A stretch of DNA of 64,000 nt, from assembly GCF_026343115.1 (NCBI RefSeq), contig NZ_JAPEMC010000004.1, positions 1 through 64,000 of the forward strand. Reading direction: 5' to 3'. How positions within the stretch are numbered: position 1 is the first letter of the stretch; every line of letters starts with the position of its first letter. Below, in pieces: positions 1 to 8,136 of this stretch. Made by a program: the position numbers and the translations under genes. A model generated the notes under the pieces. It had not been told where the DNA came from and did no database searches. It saw only the letters and a list, made by a program, of their open reading frames with translations. Source of the stretch: Streptomyces sp. NBC_00102. GTDB taxonomy: Bacteria > Actinomycetota > Actinomycetes > Streptomycetales > Streptomycetaceae.

Positions 1-51
1 GCAGCGGCTGGACAAATTCCTGCCCGGTGACGTCGGTGATGGGGTATCTGT

Positions 52-81
52 CCGGTGATCGAATGCCCGGTGATCGAATGT
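52..81. repeat. 15-bp tandem duplication
   Basis: The unit CCGGTGATCGAATG plus one variable base occurs twice in a row. No function is evident. Confidence 0.7.
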
Positions 82-435
82 CCGGAAGTAATTCCCGGTG
101 GATGCGGAAATCCGTCGGTTCCGTATCCGGGGAGGACCTCAGGGGTGTTGCCGCGAACATTTCGGTCCGGTACCACCGGGGCGGCCTTCGCGGGGCGGCC
201 CGGGTGCGGGACCGAACGGATCGGGCCGACGGAACGCTTCCGTGATTGTCTTCGGCCCGTCCCGCGAAAGGGAGGGAACAATCACTCAACTTTGCCTCGC
301 GGTTCCATCGGGTACAAGGCCGCTTTTCCGCCGACCTTTTCTCGGGCGCTCCCGAGAAAAGCCGGACACCGTGCGGCGGAAGGTCCCGGGAGTGGCGGGT
401 TCGCGGGACGTGACCGCCGGCCCCGTACAACGGGA

Positions 436-466
436 ACAGGGCCGGCAGACGTGCTGCCGGCCCTGT
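436..466 (-). terminator. Rho-independent-like hairpin after chitinase
   Basis: A perfect 13-bp GC-rich stem (arms 436-448 and 454-466) closes a 5-nt loop, about 110 bp past the chitinase stop codon. There is no clear T-tract, as is usual in Streptomyces. Orientation is inferred from the only nearby gene. Confidence 0.65.
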
Positions 467-578
467 CGGACCTGTGCGTGTGCTCTCGGGAATCGGAGAC
501 CGTGGACCGGGGATCCGGGTCCCGGAGGTCAGCCGGGTCCGGGAGCCGGGGGCGGGATCAGGATCGCCCCCGACGGCC

Positions 579-2099
579 TCAGCAGGCGCCGAGGTCCACC
601 CACACGCCCCACTGGCCCGTGGTTCCGGGGACCTCGCCCTGCGTCCACCACTGGGCCTTCCACGTGTGCCCCTGGTAGGAGACCGTCTGGCCGCCGGTGT
701 AGATCGACGCCGCCGCCCACGGGGTGGCCGTGCACGTCGTCGTACCTCCGGTGATCTTGAGCGAGTAGGTCGCGGTGTGGCTTCCGGAGGTGCCGGTGCC
801 GGTCACGGTGATGGTGTACGTGCCCGAGGCGGCGGCCGAGGTCGTCGCCAGGGTGAGGGTCGAACTGCCGCCCGCCGTGACGGACGCGGGGCTCAGCGAG
901 GCCGTGACGCCCGCCGGTGCGCCGGTGACCTTGAGGCTCACCGTCTGCGCCGAGCCCGCCGTCACCGCGGTCTTCACCGAGCTGGTGACCGAACCGCCTG
1001 CGGTCACCGAGCCGGAGGCCGGTGTGGCGGTCAGCGAGAAGTCGTTGGCGGGGGTCGTGGTGGTGCCACCGGTGAAGGGCGAGAAGATGTGCGAGAAGTC
1101 CCAGGTGTTCTGCTGGATGCCGGAGCAGCCGTCCGCGGCGGCGCCGCCGGGGCAGCTTCCGTTGTCACGCTGGAGAGCCCAGAAGGACAGGAAGTTGATG
1201 CCCTTGGAGACGGCCCAGTTGTAGACCTGGGTGGCGTTGGCGAGGGTGAAGGTCTCCGCAGGACCGAAGTCGTCCACTCCCGGCATCTCGGTGATGCCGA
1301 CCATTCCCCACAGCTGGGCCGAGGTCTTGGACGGGTAGAGGGCGGCGAGCTGGTTGACGAGACCCTGGGCCGCGGTCTGGGTGTCGTTCGCCATGTTGTG
1401 ACTGGCGTTGTCGTAGTAGTCGAACGTCATGAGGTTCGCCACGTCGACGCGAGCGCCGTTGCTGACCGCGTTCTGCAGCACGGCGAGTGCGTTGGACTCC
1501 AGGCCCGAGGTGGTGGTCGGCAGGGTGTACGAGATCTCGACCTTGCGCCCGTTGGCGGTGGCCCAGTCCTGGAGGATCTTGATGGCCTTGTTGCGGCGGT
1601 CGATGCCCGCGGTGTTGCTCAGCGAATCGACCTCGACGTCCATGTCGAGGCGGGTCACGTCGTAGGTGGTGATGACCTTCTCGTAGGCGGCCGCGATCTG
1701 GTTGACGTCGGTGCAGCTCTCGGCGATCTCGGTGCCCGTGGTGTCGGCCGCGTACCCGCCGAACGAGGGGATGACGTCGCCGCCCTTGGACTGGATGGTC
1801 TTGATGTCGCTGCCGAACGAGGAGGCCGCGATCGGCATCCCGGTGTCCCCGCTCCAGTACGGCGTACACGAACCGGGCGTGGCGGTCTGGAGGAACGCCA
1901 TGGTGAGGTGCTTGGTGCCCGACTGCGCGGCCAGCGCGGCGGGGCTGTCGCCGGTCCACGTCTCGAAGAACGGGGCGAATACGTGGGAGGGGAGAGGCGT
2001 CGCCGCCTGGGCGGGCCCCCCGATCAGCGTGAGGCCGGCTGCGGCCACCGCCGTGACCGTGGCGGTGACGACCGTGCGGAGCGAGCGCGTGAGTCTCAT
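579..2099 (-). CDS. Secreted GH18 chitinase with Ig-like and CBM5/12 domains
   Basis: 506 aa. Hydrolyses beta-1,4-GlcNAc linkages of chitin outside the cell. Signal peptide at about residues 1-32 (Ala-rich h-region, AQA cleavage site). The GH18 barrel spans about 36-345, with the active-site strand LDMDVE at 151-156 (catalytic Glu156; the first Asp of the usual DxxDxDxE is Thr149). A Gly/Thr linker leads to an Ig-like beta-sandwich at about 352-451. The C-terminal module at about 457-503 has the WxxxxxYxxGxxVxYxGxxW pattern and WW pair of CBM5/12 chitin-binding domains. The ATG at 2099 was chosen because it directly begins the signal peptide; the frame stays open further upstream without a better start. 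It lies head-to-head with the secreted gene at 2704. Two DasR-like sites upstream suggest GlcNAc control. Confidence 0.93.
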   Translation of the reverse strand: MRLTRSLRTVVTATVTAVAAAGLTLIGGPAQAATPLPSHVFAPFFETWTGDSPAALAAQSGTKHLTMAFLQTATPGSCTPYWSGDTGMPIAASSFGSDIKTIQSKGGDVIPSFGGYAADTTGTEIAESCTDVNQIAAAYEKVITTYDVTRLDMDVEVDSLSNTAGIDRRNKAIKILQDWATANGRKVEISYTLPTTTSGLESNALAVLQNAVSNGARVDVANLMTFDYYDNASHNMANDTQTAAQGLVNQLAALYPSKTSAQLWGMVGITEMPGVDDFGPAETFTLANATQVYNWAVSKGINFLSFWALQRDNGSCPGGAAADGCSGIQQNTWDFSHIFSPFTGGTTTTPANDFSLTATPASGSVTAGGSVTSSVKTAVTAGSAQTVSLKVTGAPAGVTASLSPASVTAGGSSTLTLATTSAAASGTYTITVTGTGTSGSHTATYSLKITGGTTTCTATPWAAASIYTGGQTVSYQGHTWKAQWWTQGEVPGTTGQWGVWVDLGAC

Positions 2100-2193
2100 G
2101 GGTGTCCCAGCTGTGGAGGAAGGGGCAAGAACCGCCGACTGCCTTCCGGTAGTGGCATGGTGCATGGAATCGGCGGTGACCAAGGCACGTCAA

Positions 2194-2205
2194 TGGTCTG
2201 GACCA
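2194..2205. promoter_or_regulatory. DasR-like operator (dre) upstream of chitinase
   Basis: TGGTCTGGACCA is close to the core of the Streptomyces DasR consensus ACTGGTCTAGACCAGT and is nearly palindromic. It lies about 95 bp upstream of the chitinase start, where dre sites control other Streptomyces chitinase genes. A half-site AGTGGACCAAT follows at 2213-2223. Confidence 0.7.
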
Positions 2206-2266
2206 AGCTGGAAGTGGACCAATCTCCCCCGAGCCCCGCTTTCCGCTGGTGGAGGGTGCGTGGTGG

Positions 2267-2277
2267 ACTGGACCAGT
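2267..2277. promoter_or_regulatory. Second DasR-like site
   Basis: ACTGGACCAGT is an odd-length palindrome that keeps both ACTGG and CCAGT half-sites of the DasR consensus but is shorter in the centre. It lies about 170 bp upstream of the chitinase start, in the divergent region shared with the secreted protein at 2704. DasR binding is inference. Confidence 0.5.
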
Positions 2278-2703
2278 CGACCGCGTTTTTACCGGCATTT
2301 GGCCAACTTGGTTTCGCCGGAGGCTGGTTCGTGGCGCGCGCGTCCGTTCCGGCCACGGCGGGCGGTGGTGCCCGGAGGGCGGGGTGGGGCGGGAGGGAGG
2401 TGGTGCGACGGGAGACCGTTCGGGATCGGCCGGATGGGCCGGCGTGCACCGCTGCCAACGGTGGGGGAGTGGCCCCCGGGGTGGCAGGGACGGATGCGCG
2501 GCTGCCCGGAACGGCTGACACGGCAAGGCTGCGCCGGACCGTTCTTCTGGCACCTTGAGCGCCGGGCTCCGAACGGGTGACGCCCCGTCCGCGCGACGGT
2601 CGGGGACGAGCGCCGTCGCTTCCGACGCGACGGCGTACGCCCGCCCCGAGCCCCAGCACGGACCGCGCAGGCAGCACCGACCTCACCCACAGGGGGTACG
2701 CCC

Positions 2704-3813
2704 ATGCACGTCCGCACCGCAGCACCGACCGACAGACGCGTCCGAGCCGTTCTGCTCATCATGGGGATGCTGGCCGCACTGCTGGCAGCGGCCCTTCCGA
2801 CGGCGGGAACGGCGCAGGCGGCCGTCCCCGACCGCTGGGGATTCGCCTATCTGGACAACCCGACGCCGCCGTCCGGCTACGTACCCGACCCCACCCGCCA
2901 GTGGGGCAGTTGGACGTCACCGTCCACCAACCCCGTCAAGGTCGACCAGCTCGGCCTCGGCTCGTACGTGGCGCACTTCCCGCTGATCGGTGGCGCGGGC
3001 GGGATAGCCCACGCCACCGCGGTCAACAGCTCCGCCCACTGGTGCCAGATCGCCGCCTGGAAGCAGGTGGGCACCGGCGAGGACGTCTTCGTGAACTGCT
3101 ACCTGCCGAGCGGCGCACCCGACAACTCCCCCTTCACCGTCCTGTACACCGCCAGTAGCGGATCCCCCGCCACGTCGACCGGCTCGTACGGCTACATCTA
3201 CTCCGACAGCAGCGGCACGGTACTCACCCAGTACAACTCCACCACCGCGGTGAATTCGGTGAGCAAGGGCTCGACCGGCATCTGGAAGGCGTGGCTCCCC
3301 GGACTCGGACTGTCGGGCTACGCGGGCGACTTCCAGGTCACCGCGGTCGACCCGCAGCAGGGGGCGCACTGCAAGGTGTCCGACTGGTCGCCCGGTGCCA
3401 CCGGGCAGACGGCGGTGGTCGCCTGCTACGACGCGTCGGACGCCCCGTACGACACCAAGTGGACGCTGAGCTACTCCTACCTGCGGGCGGTCCACGGCCC
3501 GGCCTTCCCGCCGAGGTCGTTCGGCTACCTCTGGTACAACGGCTCGCTGCCCGCGCTCACCAACTACAACTCCAGCGGCGCCACCAACACCCTCGGTGGC
3601 TCGGGAGCGCCCTTCGTCGTCGCCCTCCCGTCGGTCGCCGTCCCCTCGGACACCGCGCACGCCACCGCCTACGGCAGCGGACCCGGGTACTGCGGCCTGT
3701 ACGCCCCCTGGGTCCGGTCGAGCGGAACGGTACAGCTCCCCGTCAACTGCTTCGGCCCCGGAGGGGCTCCGGTGAAGGCCCCGTTCTTCACCGCGTACAC
3801 CTCGGCGTTCTGA
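2704..3813 (+). CDS. Secreted protein with three tandem domains, unknown function
   Basis: 369 aa. Signal peptide at residues 1 to about 40 (Arg-rich n-region, hydrophobic stretch at about 15-33, AQA-A site). The mature part has three diverged repeats of about 100 residues (about 44-149, 161-259, 272-367). Each begins with an aromatic-Gly-(Y/F)-x-(Y/W) strand, carries one Cys pair (C114/C132, C223/C241, C330/C349) and closes with a (V/L/F)xYT-like strand; the second Cys sits in a (N/A)C(Y/F)xxxxAP segment. The pairs probably form one disulfide per repeat. I do not recognise the family. It is divergent from the chitinase and may share its regulation, so an accessory or binding role in polymer degradation is possible but unproven. 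A perfect hairpin follows the stop codon. Confidence 0.88.
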   Translation: MHVRTAAPTDRRVRAVLLIMGMLAALLAAALPTAGTAQAAVPDRWGFAYLDNPTPPSGYVPDPTRQWGSWTSPSTNPVKVDQLGLGSYVAHFPLIGGAGGIAHATAVNSSAHWCQIAAWKQVGTGEDVFVNCYLPSGAPDNSPFTVLYTASSGSPATSTGSYGYIYSDSSGTVLTQYNSTTAVNSVSKGSTGIWKAWLPGLGLSGYAGDFQVTAVDPQQGAHCKVSDWSPGATGQTAVVACYDASDAPYDTKWTLSYSYLRAVHGPAFPPRSFGYLWYNGSLPALTNYNSSGATNTLGGSGAPFVVALPSVAVPSDTAHATAYGSGPGYCGLYAPWVRSSGTVQLPVNCFGPGGAPVKAPFFTAYTSAF

Positions 3814-3819
3814 TCCTGC

Positions 3820-3870
3820 GGCGCGGCGGCGGTCCCGGGAACGAGCGGTTCCCGGGACCGCCGCCGCGCC
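3820..3870 (+). terminator. Perfect 22-bp hairpin terminator
   Basis: Arms 3820-3841 and 3849-3870 are exact reverse complements around a 7-nt loop, 6 bp after the stop of the secreted repeat protein. This is one of the strongest stem-loops in the window. Confidence 0.85.
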
Positions 3871-4382
3871 CGCGTGTGCGGGGGCGCGGCGGCGCGGTCC
3901 GAGCCGTCGGCCGTGCGGCCGCCGCCGGTGAAGTCGCCGATGCCGGCATCGGGAGGTTCTGCCGACGAGGCGTGCGCTTTCCATGCGCGGGGGCCGACGG
4001 AACGGATCGAGGCCGCGTGCGACGCACCTGTGGCGGCGCTCGGCGCTCCTGTCGCCTCGATGTGCCGGGAGATTTTCGGTGCCCGGAATCGTCGAAACCG
4101 CGGATCCGGGGGCTCGCTCGTAGGTTCAGCCGACGGGGCGGAGGTATGCGTTCCGGTCGTCGGCTTCGTGTCGTGAGCCCCAGCGGCCGAAACCGGGGTC
4201 AGCGGTTCTGAGCTGCGGGGTCGTAGCTCGTCGCGTCCCCTGGGGAGGCCGGTCGGCACCGCTCGCTCGTTCAGGGGTGTGAACCCCGTTCGAGGTACGG
4301 GACATCTCCGCGTGAGTCGCGCCGGGTTCGCCGAACGCGGCCGCCCGTCGCGGTGGCGCCCATTCCCTGCGCGTCCAGAACC

Positions 4383-4432
4383 TTGCCAGCCTCGCGACGG
4401 CCGCCCTATCCTCACATCCAGAAAGCGCTTTC
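4383..4432 (+). promoter_or_regulatory. Promoter-like boxes followed by a LacI-type operator
   Basis: TTGCCA (4383-4388) and TATCCT (4407-4412), 18 bp apart, fit a housekeeping sigma promoter. Nine bases further is GAAAGCGCTTTC (4421-4432), a perfect 12-bp palindrome with the AAGCGCTT core typical of LacI-family operators. This placement would allow direct repression. The nearest downstream gene starts about 500 bp away, which is odd. Confidence 0.5.
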
Positions 4433-4459
4433 CCTCTCCAGGGCCCCGCACCGGTGAAC

Positions 4460-4490
4460 GTGAAGTCACCTCATCCGCAGGCGACTTCAC
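4460..4490. promoter_or_regulatory. Inverted repeat GTGAAGTC / GACTTCAC
   Basis: Exact 8-bp arms (4460-4467, 4483-4490) flank a 15-bp spacer, just downstream of the LacI-type box. It could be an operator or an RNA hairpin. Confidence 0.4.
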
Positions 4491-4869
4491 CGGCGAGCCG
4501 CCACCGATCCGGAACGGTGCCGCATCCAGGACGTCGCCGCGCCACGGAGTGAAGGGTGTATGTCATGATCCATGCCCGTCACGCTGTCCGTCGGTATTCC
4601 GACGTCGACGGCTTCCTGTAGCGGATGGCCGGTCGTGCCGTCGGTTCGCCGGCGGTGGTCCCCGGGTGGTCTTCTCGCCTCCCGGGAGACGTGACCGGTG
4701 GAGTGGGCGGCGGTACGGACACGGTGACCCCGCGTCGGTGCCGTCGGTGGTGCAGGCTTGTGGGTCGCGGCAGAACGGCCGACTCGATCCGACCGGCGCG
4801 AATCAAGCCCGCGTCAGGGGTGGTCGGAGCGTATCCGGTGTGTGTCGGCGGGCTCGGCACGGCTTCATG

Positions 4870-4889
4870 AATGGCATGTACATGCCATT
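4870..4889. promoter_or_regulatory. Perfect 20-bp palindrome upstream of pectate lyase
   Basis: AATGGCATGTACATGCCATT is an exact palindrome centred about 51 bp before the pectate lyase start codon. It is AT-rich against the background, which is typical of a strong operator. I cannot assign the regulator. Confidence 0.65.
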
Positions 4890-4930
4890 GCTCAACCCCG
4901 GAATTCGAAGACGAACAGGGAGAGACGAGC

Positions 4931-6481
4931 ATGAGGAAAGCAGTCGCACTGCGACTCTCCGCGGCAGTGGCCACGGCGGCCCTGGCTGCGGCGACCGGTC
5001 TCGTCGTGGCGATGCCCTCGGCATCGGCCGCGACCGGCGGCGTCACCGGCTACGCGACCCAGAACGGCGGTACCACCGGCGGAGCCGGCGGGCAGGTCGT
5101 GAAAGCGACGACGGGTACCGAGATCCATCAGGCGCTGTGCAGCCGCGCCAGCAGCAGCACCCCGATCACCATTCAGGTGGAGGGCACGATCAACCACGCC
5201 AACACCGCCAAGGTGTCGGGCGACAGCTGCAACACCGCGGCCGGTGTGATCGAGCTCAAGCAGATCAGCAACGTCACGCTCGTCGGCGTCGGCAGCGGCG
5301 CGGTCTTCGACCAACTGGGCATCCACATACGCGAGTCCAGCAACATCATCATCCAGAACGTGACGGTCAAGAACGTCAAGAAGTCCGGCTCGCCCACCTC
5401 CAACGGCGGCGACGCCATCGGCATGGAGAGCGACGTCCGCAACATCTGGGTCGACCACTCCACCCTGGAAGCATCGGGCGGCGAGGCCGAAGGATTCGAC
5501 GGCCTCTTCGACATGAAGGACAACACGCAGTACGTGACGCTGTCCTACAGCATCCTGCGCAACTCCGGGCGTGGCGGCCTCATCGGCTCCAGCGAGACCG
5601 AACTCTCCAACGGCTTCATCACGTTCCACCACAACCTGTACCAGAACCTGGACTCACGTACGCCGTTGCTGCGCGGCGGCATCGCGCACATCTACAACAA
5701 CTACTACGTGAACCTCAACGAGTCGGGCATCAACTCCCGCGCCGGGGCCAAGGCGAAGGTGGACAACAACTACTTCAAGGACTCCAAGGACGTCCTCGGC
5801 ACCTTCTACACCGACGCGGCCGGCTACTGGCAGGTCAGCGGCAACACCTTCGACAACGTGACCTGGTCCGCCCACGCCTCCGACAACAACCCGGCCGGCC
5901 CCAACCCCACCTCCAACACCTCGGTGAGCATCCCCTACTCCTACAGCCTCGACGCGGCCGGCTGCGTGCCGAGCATCGTGACCCAGACGGCCGGCGCCAA
6001 CAAGGGCCTCCAGGTCTCGGACGGGAACTGCACGCCGACCACCCCCACCACCAACCCCACCACGCCCACGCCGACCCCCACCACGGCAACGCCGTCGCCG
6101 ACCACCGGACCGACGCAGCCCAGCGGCACCAACCTCAGCCTCTCCGCCGGTGCCGACGGCTCCAGCAAGGCGAGCGGAACCAGCTACGGCAACGTCAAGG
6201 ACGGCAGCCTGAGCACCTACTGGTCGCCTTCCGGCTCGACCGGCTCCGTCTCGATCAAGTGGGACGCCGCGACCGCGGTCTCCTCGATCAACATCCGCGA
6301 GGCGTCCGGCTCCAGCATCGGCTCGTGGCGGGTCCTCAACGGTGACACCGGTGCGGTCCTGACCTCCGGCAGCGGAGCGGGCACCATCTCCTTCACCAAG
6401 ACCTCGCTCCGCAAGGTCACGTTCGAGATCACCGGTTCCAGCGGCACCCCGAAGGTCGCCGAGTTCGAGACGTACGCCTGA
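4931..6481 (+). CDS. Secreted PL1 pectate lyase with C-terminal sugar-binding-like domain
   Basis: 516 aa. Cleaves polygalacturonate by beta-elimination outside the cell. Signal peptide at residues 1-34 (ASA-A site). The parallel beta-helix spans about 35-365. PL1 hallmarks are the DAIGMES...NIWVDH segment (161-176), acidic residues of the Ca-binding region (EGFDGLFDMKD, 187-197) and the SRTPLLRGG motif (242-250) with the likely catalytic Arg. A Thr/Pro linker (about 368-398) leads to a beta-sandwich of about 115 residues that resembles discoidin/F5-8-type carbohydrate-binding modules. ATG 4931 follows a GGGAGAGA ribosome site. Monocistronic, ending in a hairpin shared with the convergent gene. 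A 20-bp palindrome just upstream probably regulates it. Confidence 0.93.
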   Translation: MRKAVALRLSAAVATAALAAATGLVVAMPSASAATGGVTGYATQNGGTTGGAGGQVVKATTGTEIHQALCSRASSSTPITIQVEGTINHANTAKVSGDSCNTAAGVIELKQISNVTLVGVGSGAVFDQLGIHIRESSNIIIQNVTVKNVKKSGSPTSNGGDAIGMESDVRNIWVDHSTLEASGGEAEGFDGLFDMKDNTQYVTLSYSILRNSGRGGLIGSSETELSNGFITFHHNLYQNLDSRTPLLRGGIAHIYNNYYVNLNESGINSRAGAKAKVDNNYFKDSKDVLGTFYTDAAGYWQVSGNTFDNVTWSAHASDNNPAGPNPTSNTSVSIPYSYSLDAAGCVPSIVTQTAGANKGLQVSDGNCTPTTPTTNPTTPTPTPTTATPSPTTGPTQPSGTNLSLSAGADGSSKASGTSYGNVKDGSLSTYWSPSGSTGSVSIKWDAATAVSSINIREASGSSIGSWRVLNGDTGAVLTSGSGAGTISFTKTSLRKVTFEITGSSGTPKVAEFETYA

Positions 6482-6503
6482 CGGAGCCCGACAGAGGCAC
6501 CGG

Positions 6504-6547
6504 CCCGGGGCCGGGGGCCGTCCGATGCGACGGCCCCCGGCCCCGGG
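6504..6547. terminator. Bidirectional hairpin between convergent genes
   Basis: A perfect 19-bp stem (6504-6522, 6529-6547) with a 6-nt loop sits between the stops of the pectate lyase and the cysteine synthase-like gene, so it can serve both strands. Confidence 0.85.
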
Positions 6548-6599
6548 CGGCGTCCGGTACCAACCGGGGGTGCACCCGGGTTCCCCGGGAGTGCCCGGA

Positions 6600-7625
6600 T
6601 CAGCCCTGCGACGGCACCGCCCGCGAGTCCGTGGACGCGGCGTCGTCCTCCGGCAGGGCGAGCCGGCGCAGCCAGTCGTCGTCGAAGACCTTGGAGAGGT
6701 AGTTGCGACCGGAGTCCGGCAGTAGGACGACGACCAGGTCGTCCGGGCCGAGACCGGCCGCCACCCGCAGGGCTCCGGCCACCGCGGTTCCGGCCGAGCC
6801 GCCGACCAGCAGCCCCTCCTCGCGGGCCAGGCGGCGGGCGGTCAGCAGCGAGTCCCGGTCGCTGATCCGCTCGTAGCGGTCGACCACCGAGGGGTGGAAG
6901 GACTCCGGCCAGCTGTCGTCCAGCGTCTCCGGATGACGGAAGTGGCCGATGCTCTCCACGTGGTACGGGCCGCCGTCGCCACCCGAGTAGACCGACGCCT
7001 CCGGGTCCGCGCCCACGACCGTCACCCTTCCGCCGCTGACCTCCTTGAGGTACTCGCCGGTCCCCGTGATGGTGCCGCCGGTACCGATTCCCGCCACCAG
7101 GTGGGTGATCCGGCCTTCGGTCTGGCGCCAGATCTCGGGTCCTGTCGTACGGTAATGGGCCAGCGGATTCGCCGGGTTGTCGTACTGGTTGGCCAGCCAG
7201 CCGCCCGGAGTCTCCTCGGCGATCCGGACGGCCGTGGCGTGCACGTGTTCCGGATGTTCGCGCGGTACGTCACCCGGGCAGATGACGACCTCGGCACCGT
7301 ACGCACGCAGCACCGCGACCTTCTCCGCGCTGCTCTTGTCCGGGATCGCGAAGACGCACCGGTAGCCACGCTGTGCGGCGACCATGGCCAGGCCGACCCC
7401 GGTATTGCCCGACGTGCCCTCGACGATGGTCCCGCCCGGGGCCAACGCCCCCTCCTTCTCGGCCGATTCGACCATGGCGAGGGCGATGCGGTCCTTCACG
7501 CTCCCGCCCGGGTTGACGTACTCCAGTTTCGCGTAGACGGGTGTGATGCCCGGGCCGGTGACGCGGTTGAGGCGTACCAGCGGGGTGTTGCCGACCGCGT
7601 CGGCCAGTGAGGCGTGGACGTCCAT
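6600..7625 (-). CDS. PLP-dependent cysteine synthase / cystathionine beta-synthase-like enzyme
   Basis: 341 aa, fold-type II PLP enzyme. The GGSVKDR motif gives PLP-binding Lys44, EGTSGNTG binds the substrate carboxylate, and GIGTGGTITG binds the PLP phosphate. Length and motifs fit CysK/CysM or the catalytic core of cystathionine beta-synthase without CBS domains; which substrate it uses (O-acetylserine, O-phosphoserine or serine plus homocysteine) cannot be decided. ATG 7625 is preceded by AAGGAG (7632-7637); in-frame codons upstream are extension. A leader peptide with a terminal Cys-containing tail (8026-7871) lies about 245 bp upstream on the same strand, linking expression to cysteine supply. 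It probably fixes sulfur released by the nearby monooxygenases. Confidence 0.88.
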   Translation of the reverse strand: MDVHASLADAVGNTPLVRLNRVTGPGITPVYAKLEYVNPGGSVKDRIALAMVESAEKEGALAPGGTIVEGTSGNTGVGLAMVAAQRGYRCVFAIPDKSSAEKVAVLRAYGAEVVICPGDVPREHPEHVHATAVRIAEETPGGWLANQYDNPANPLAHYRTTGPEIWRQTEGRITHLVAGIGTGGTITGTGEYLKEVSGGRVTVVGADPEASVYSGGDGGPYHVESIGHFRHPETLDDSWPESFHPSVVDRYERISDRDSLLTARRLAREEGLLVGGSAGTAVAGALRVAAGLGPDDLVVVLLPDSGRNYLSKVFDDDWLRRLALPEDDAASTDSRAVPSQG

Positions 7626-7870
7626 TGCGGTGCTCCTTGCGTCTGCTGAAGCTGATGCCACCGGATGATCCGGGAACGGGAAATACGACGTACCGGCGCC
7701 GCCCCGGACCTCCGGGACCGTGGGGTCGCGCAGGAGCGCCGGACGCGTGCGCGCTCCGCGCGGGGGCGGTACGGGCGGTCAGGACGGACGCCGACCCGGT
7801 GCATGCCGACGCGTACACACTCGTACGGGGCTGCGGCGGACAGGTCCGGCGGGCAGGTCCGGCGGGCGGG

Positions 7871-8026
7871 TCAGGCCGGACAGAGGGCGCTGGACGAGCG
7901 GCGCAGGTCTATGTGCAGCCGGGCGTGCAGGCGTGTGGCGGGACGACGGCCGGCAGGAGCCCCGAAGGACGTACCGGCGACGCGGCTCGGAGACAGGGCT
8001 CCGGTGGCGTTCTGCTGGTACGGCAT
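7871..8026 (-). CDS. Leader peptide, HIDL...SSALC tail, upstream of cysteine synthase-like gene
   Basis: 51 aa. The last 18 residues contain LHIDLRRSSSALCPA, which matches the tails of the short ORFs at 9199-9348 and 40638-40531. I recall such Streptomyces ORFs being annotated as putative leader peptides ahead of sulfur-assimilation genes. One Cys codon lies two codons before the stop. ATG 8026 is preceded by GAAGGGA at a loose spacing. The 245 bp between its stop and the next gene contains a short direct repeat (GGTCCGGCGGGC twice, near 7843-7870). Inferred role: ribosome stalling at Cys controls read-through into the cysteine synthase-like gene. The peptide itself probably has no function. 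Confidence 0.6.
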   Translation of the reverse strand: MPYQQNATGALSPSRVAGTSFGAPAGRRPATRLHARLHIDLRRSSSALCPA

Positions 8027-8136
8027 GAGCGGCGCGGTCCCTTCGCACACGGGGGCGTCACCCGTCGGCGACGCCCCCGAACGTAGCAGCCCGGACAGCG
8101 CGATGAGAAGGAAGCCTCGGCGGTTCGGGCGAGCCG

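Larger units (their letters stand above)
1..578. other. Gene-free stretch downstream of chitinase
   Basis: No convincing coding region was found on either strand; the long open frames here lack start signals and look like GC-bias shadows. It holds a 15-bp tandem duplication near the left edge and a strong hairpin at 436-466 that would terminate the leftward chitinase gene. The window begins inside this stretch, so a gene further left cannot be judged. Confidence 0.6.
3871..4930. other. 1.06-kb gene-free region upstream of pectate lyase
   Basis: No ORF here has codon bias or a ribosome site that convinces me. The region carries three separate operator-like elements (4421-4432, 4460-4490, 4870-4889) and one promoter-like pair at 4383/4407. 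It is unusually long for a Streptomyces intergenic gap. It may be a long regulatory leader for the pectate lyase or the remnant of a lost gene. Confidence 0.55.

Noticed and set aside
474..2558. 694-codon open frame on the + strand across the chitinase
   Set aside because: It is antisense to a well-recognised secreted GH18 protein and shows Arg/Gly-rich low-complexity composition typical of GC-bias shadow frames.
4279..6345. 688-codon frame on the + strand overlapping the pectate lyase
   Set aside because: Out of frame with the clear PL1 protein, Arg/His-rich and without any ribosome site.
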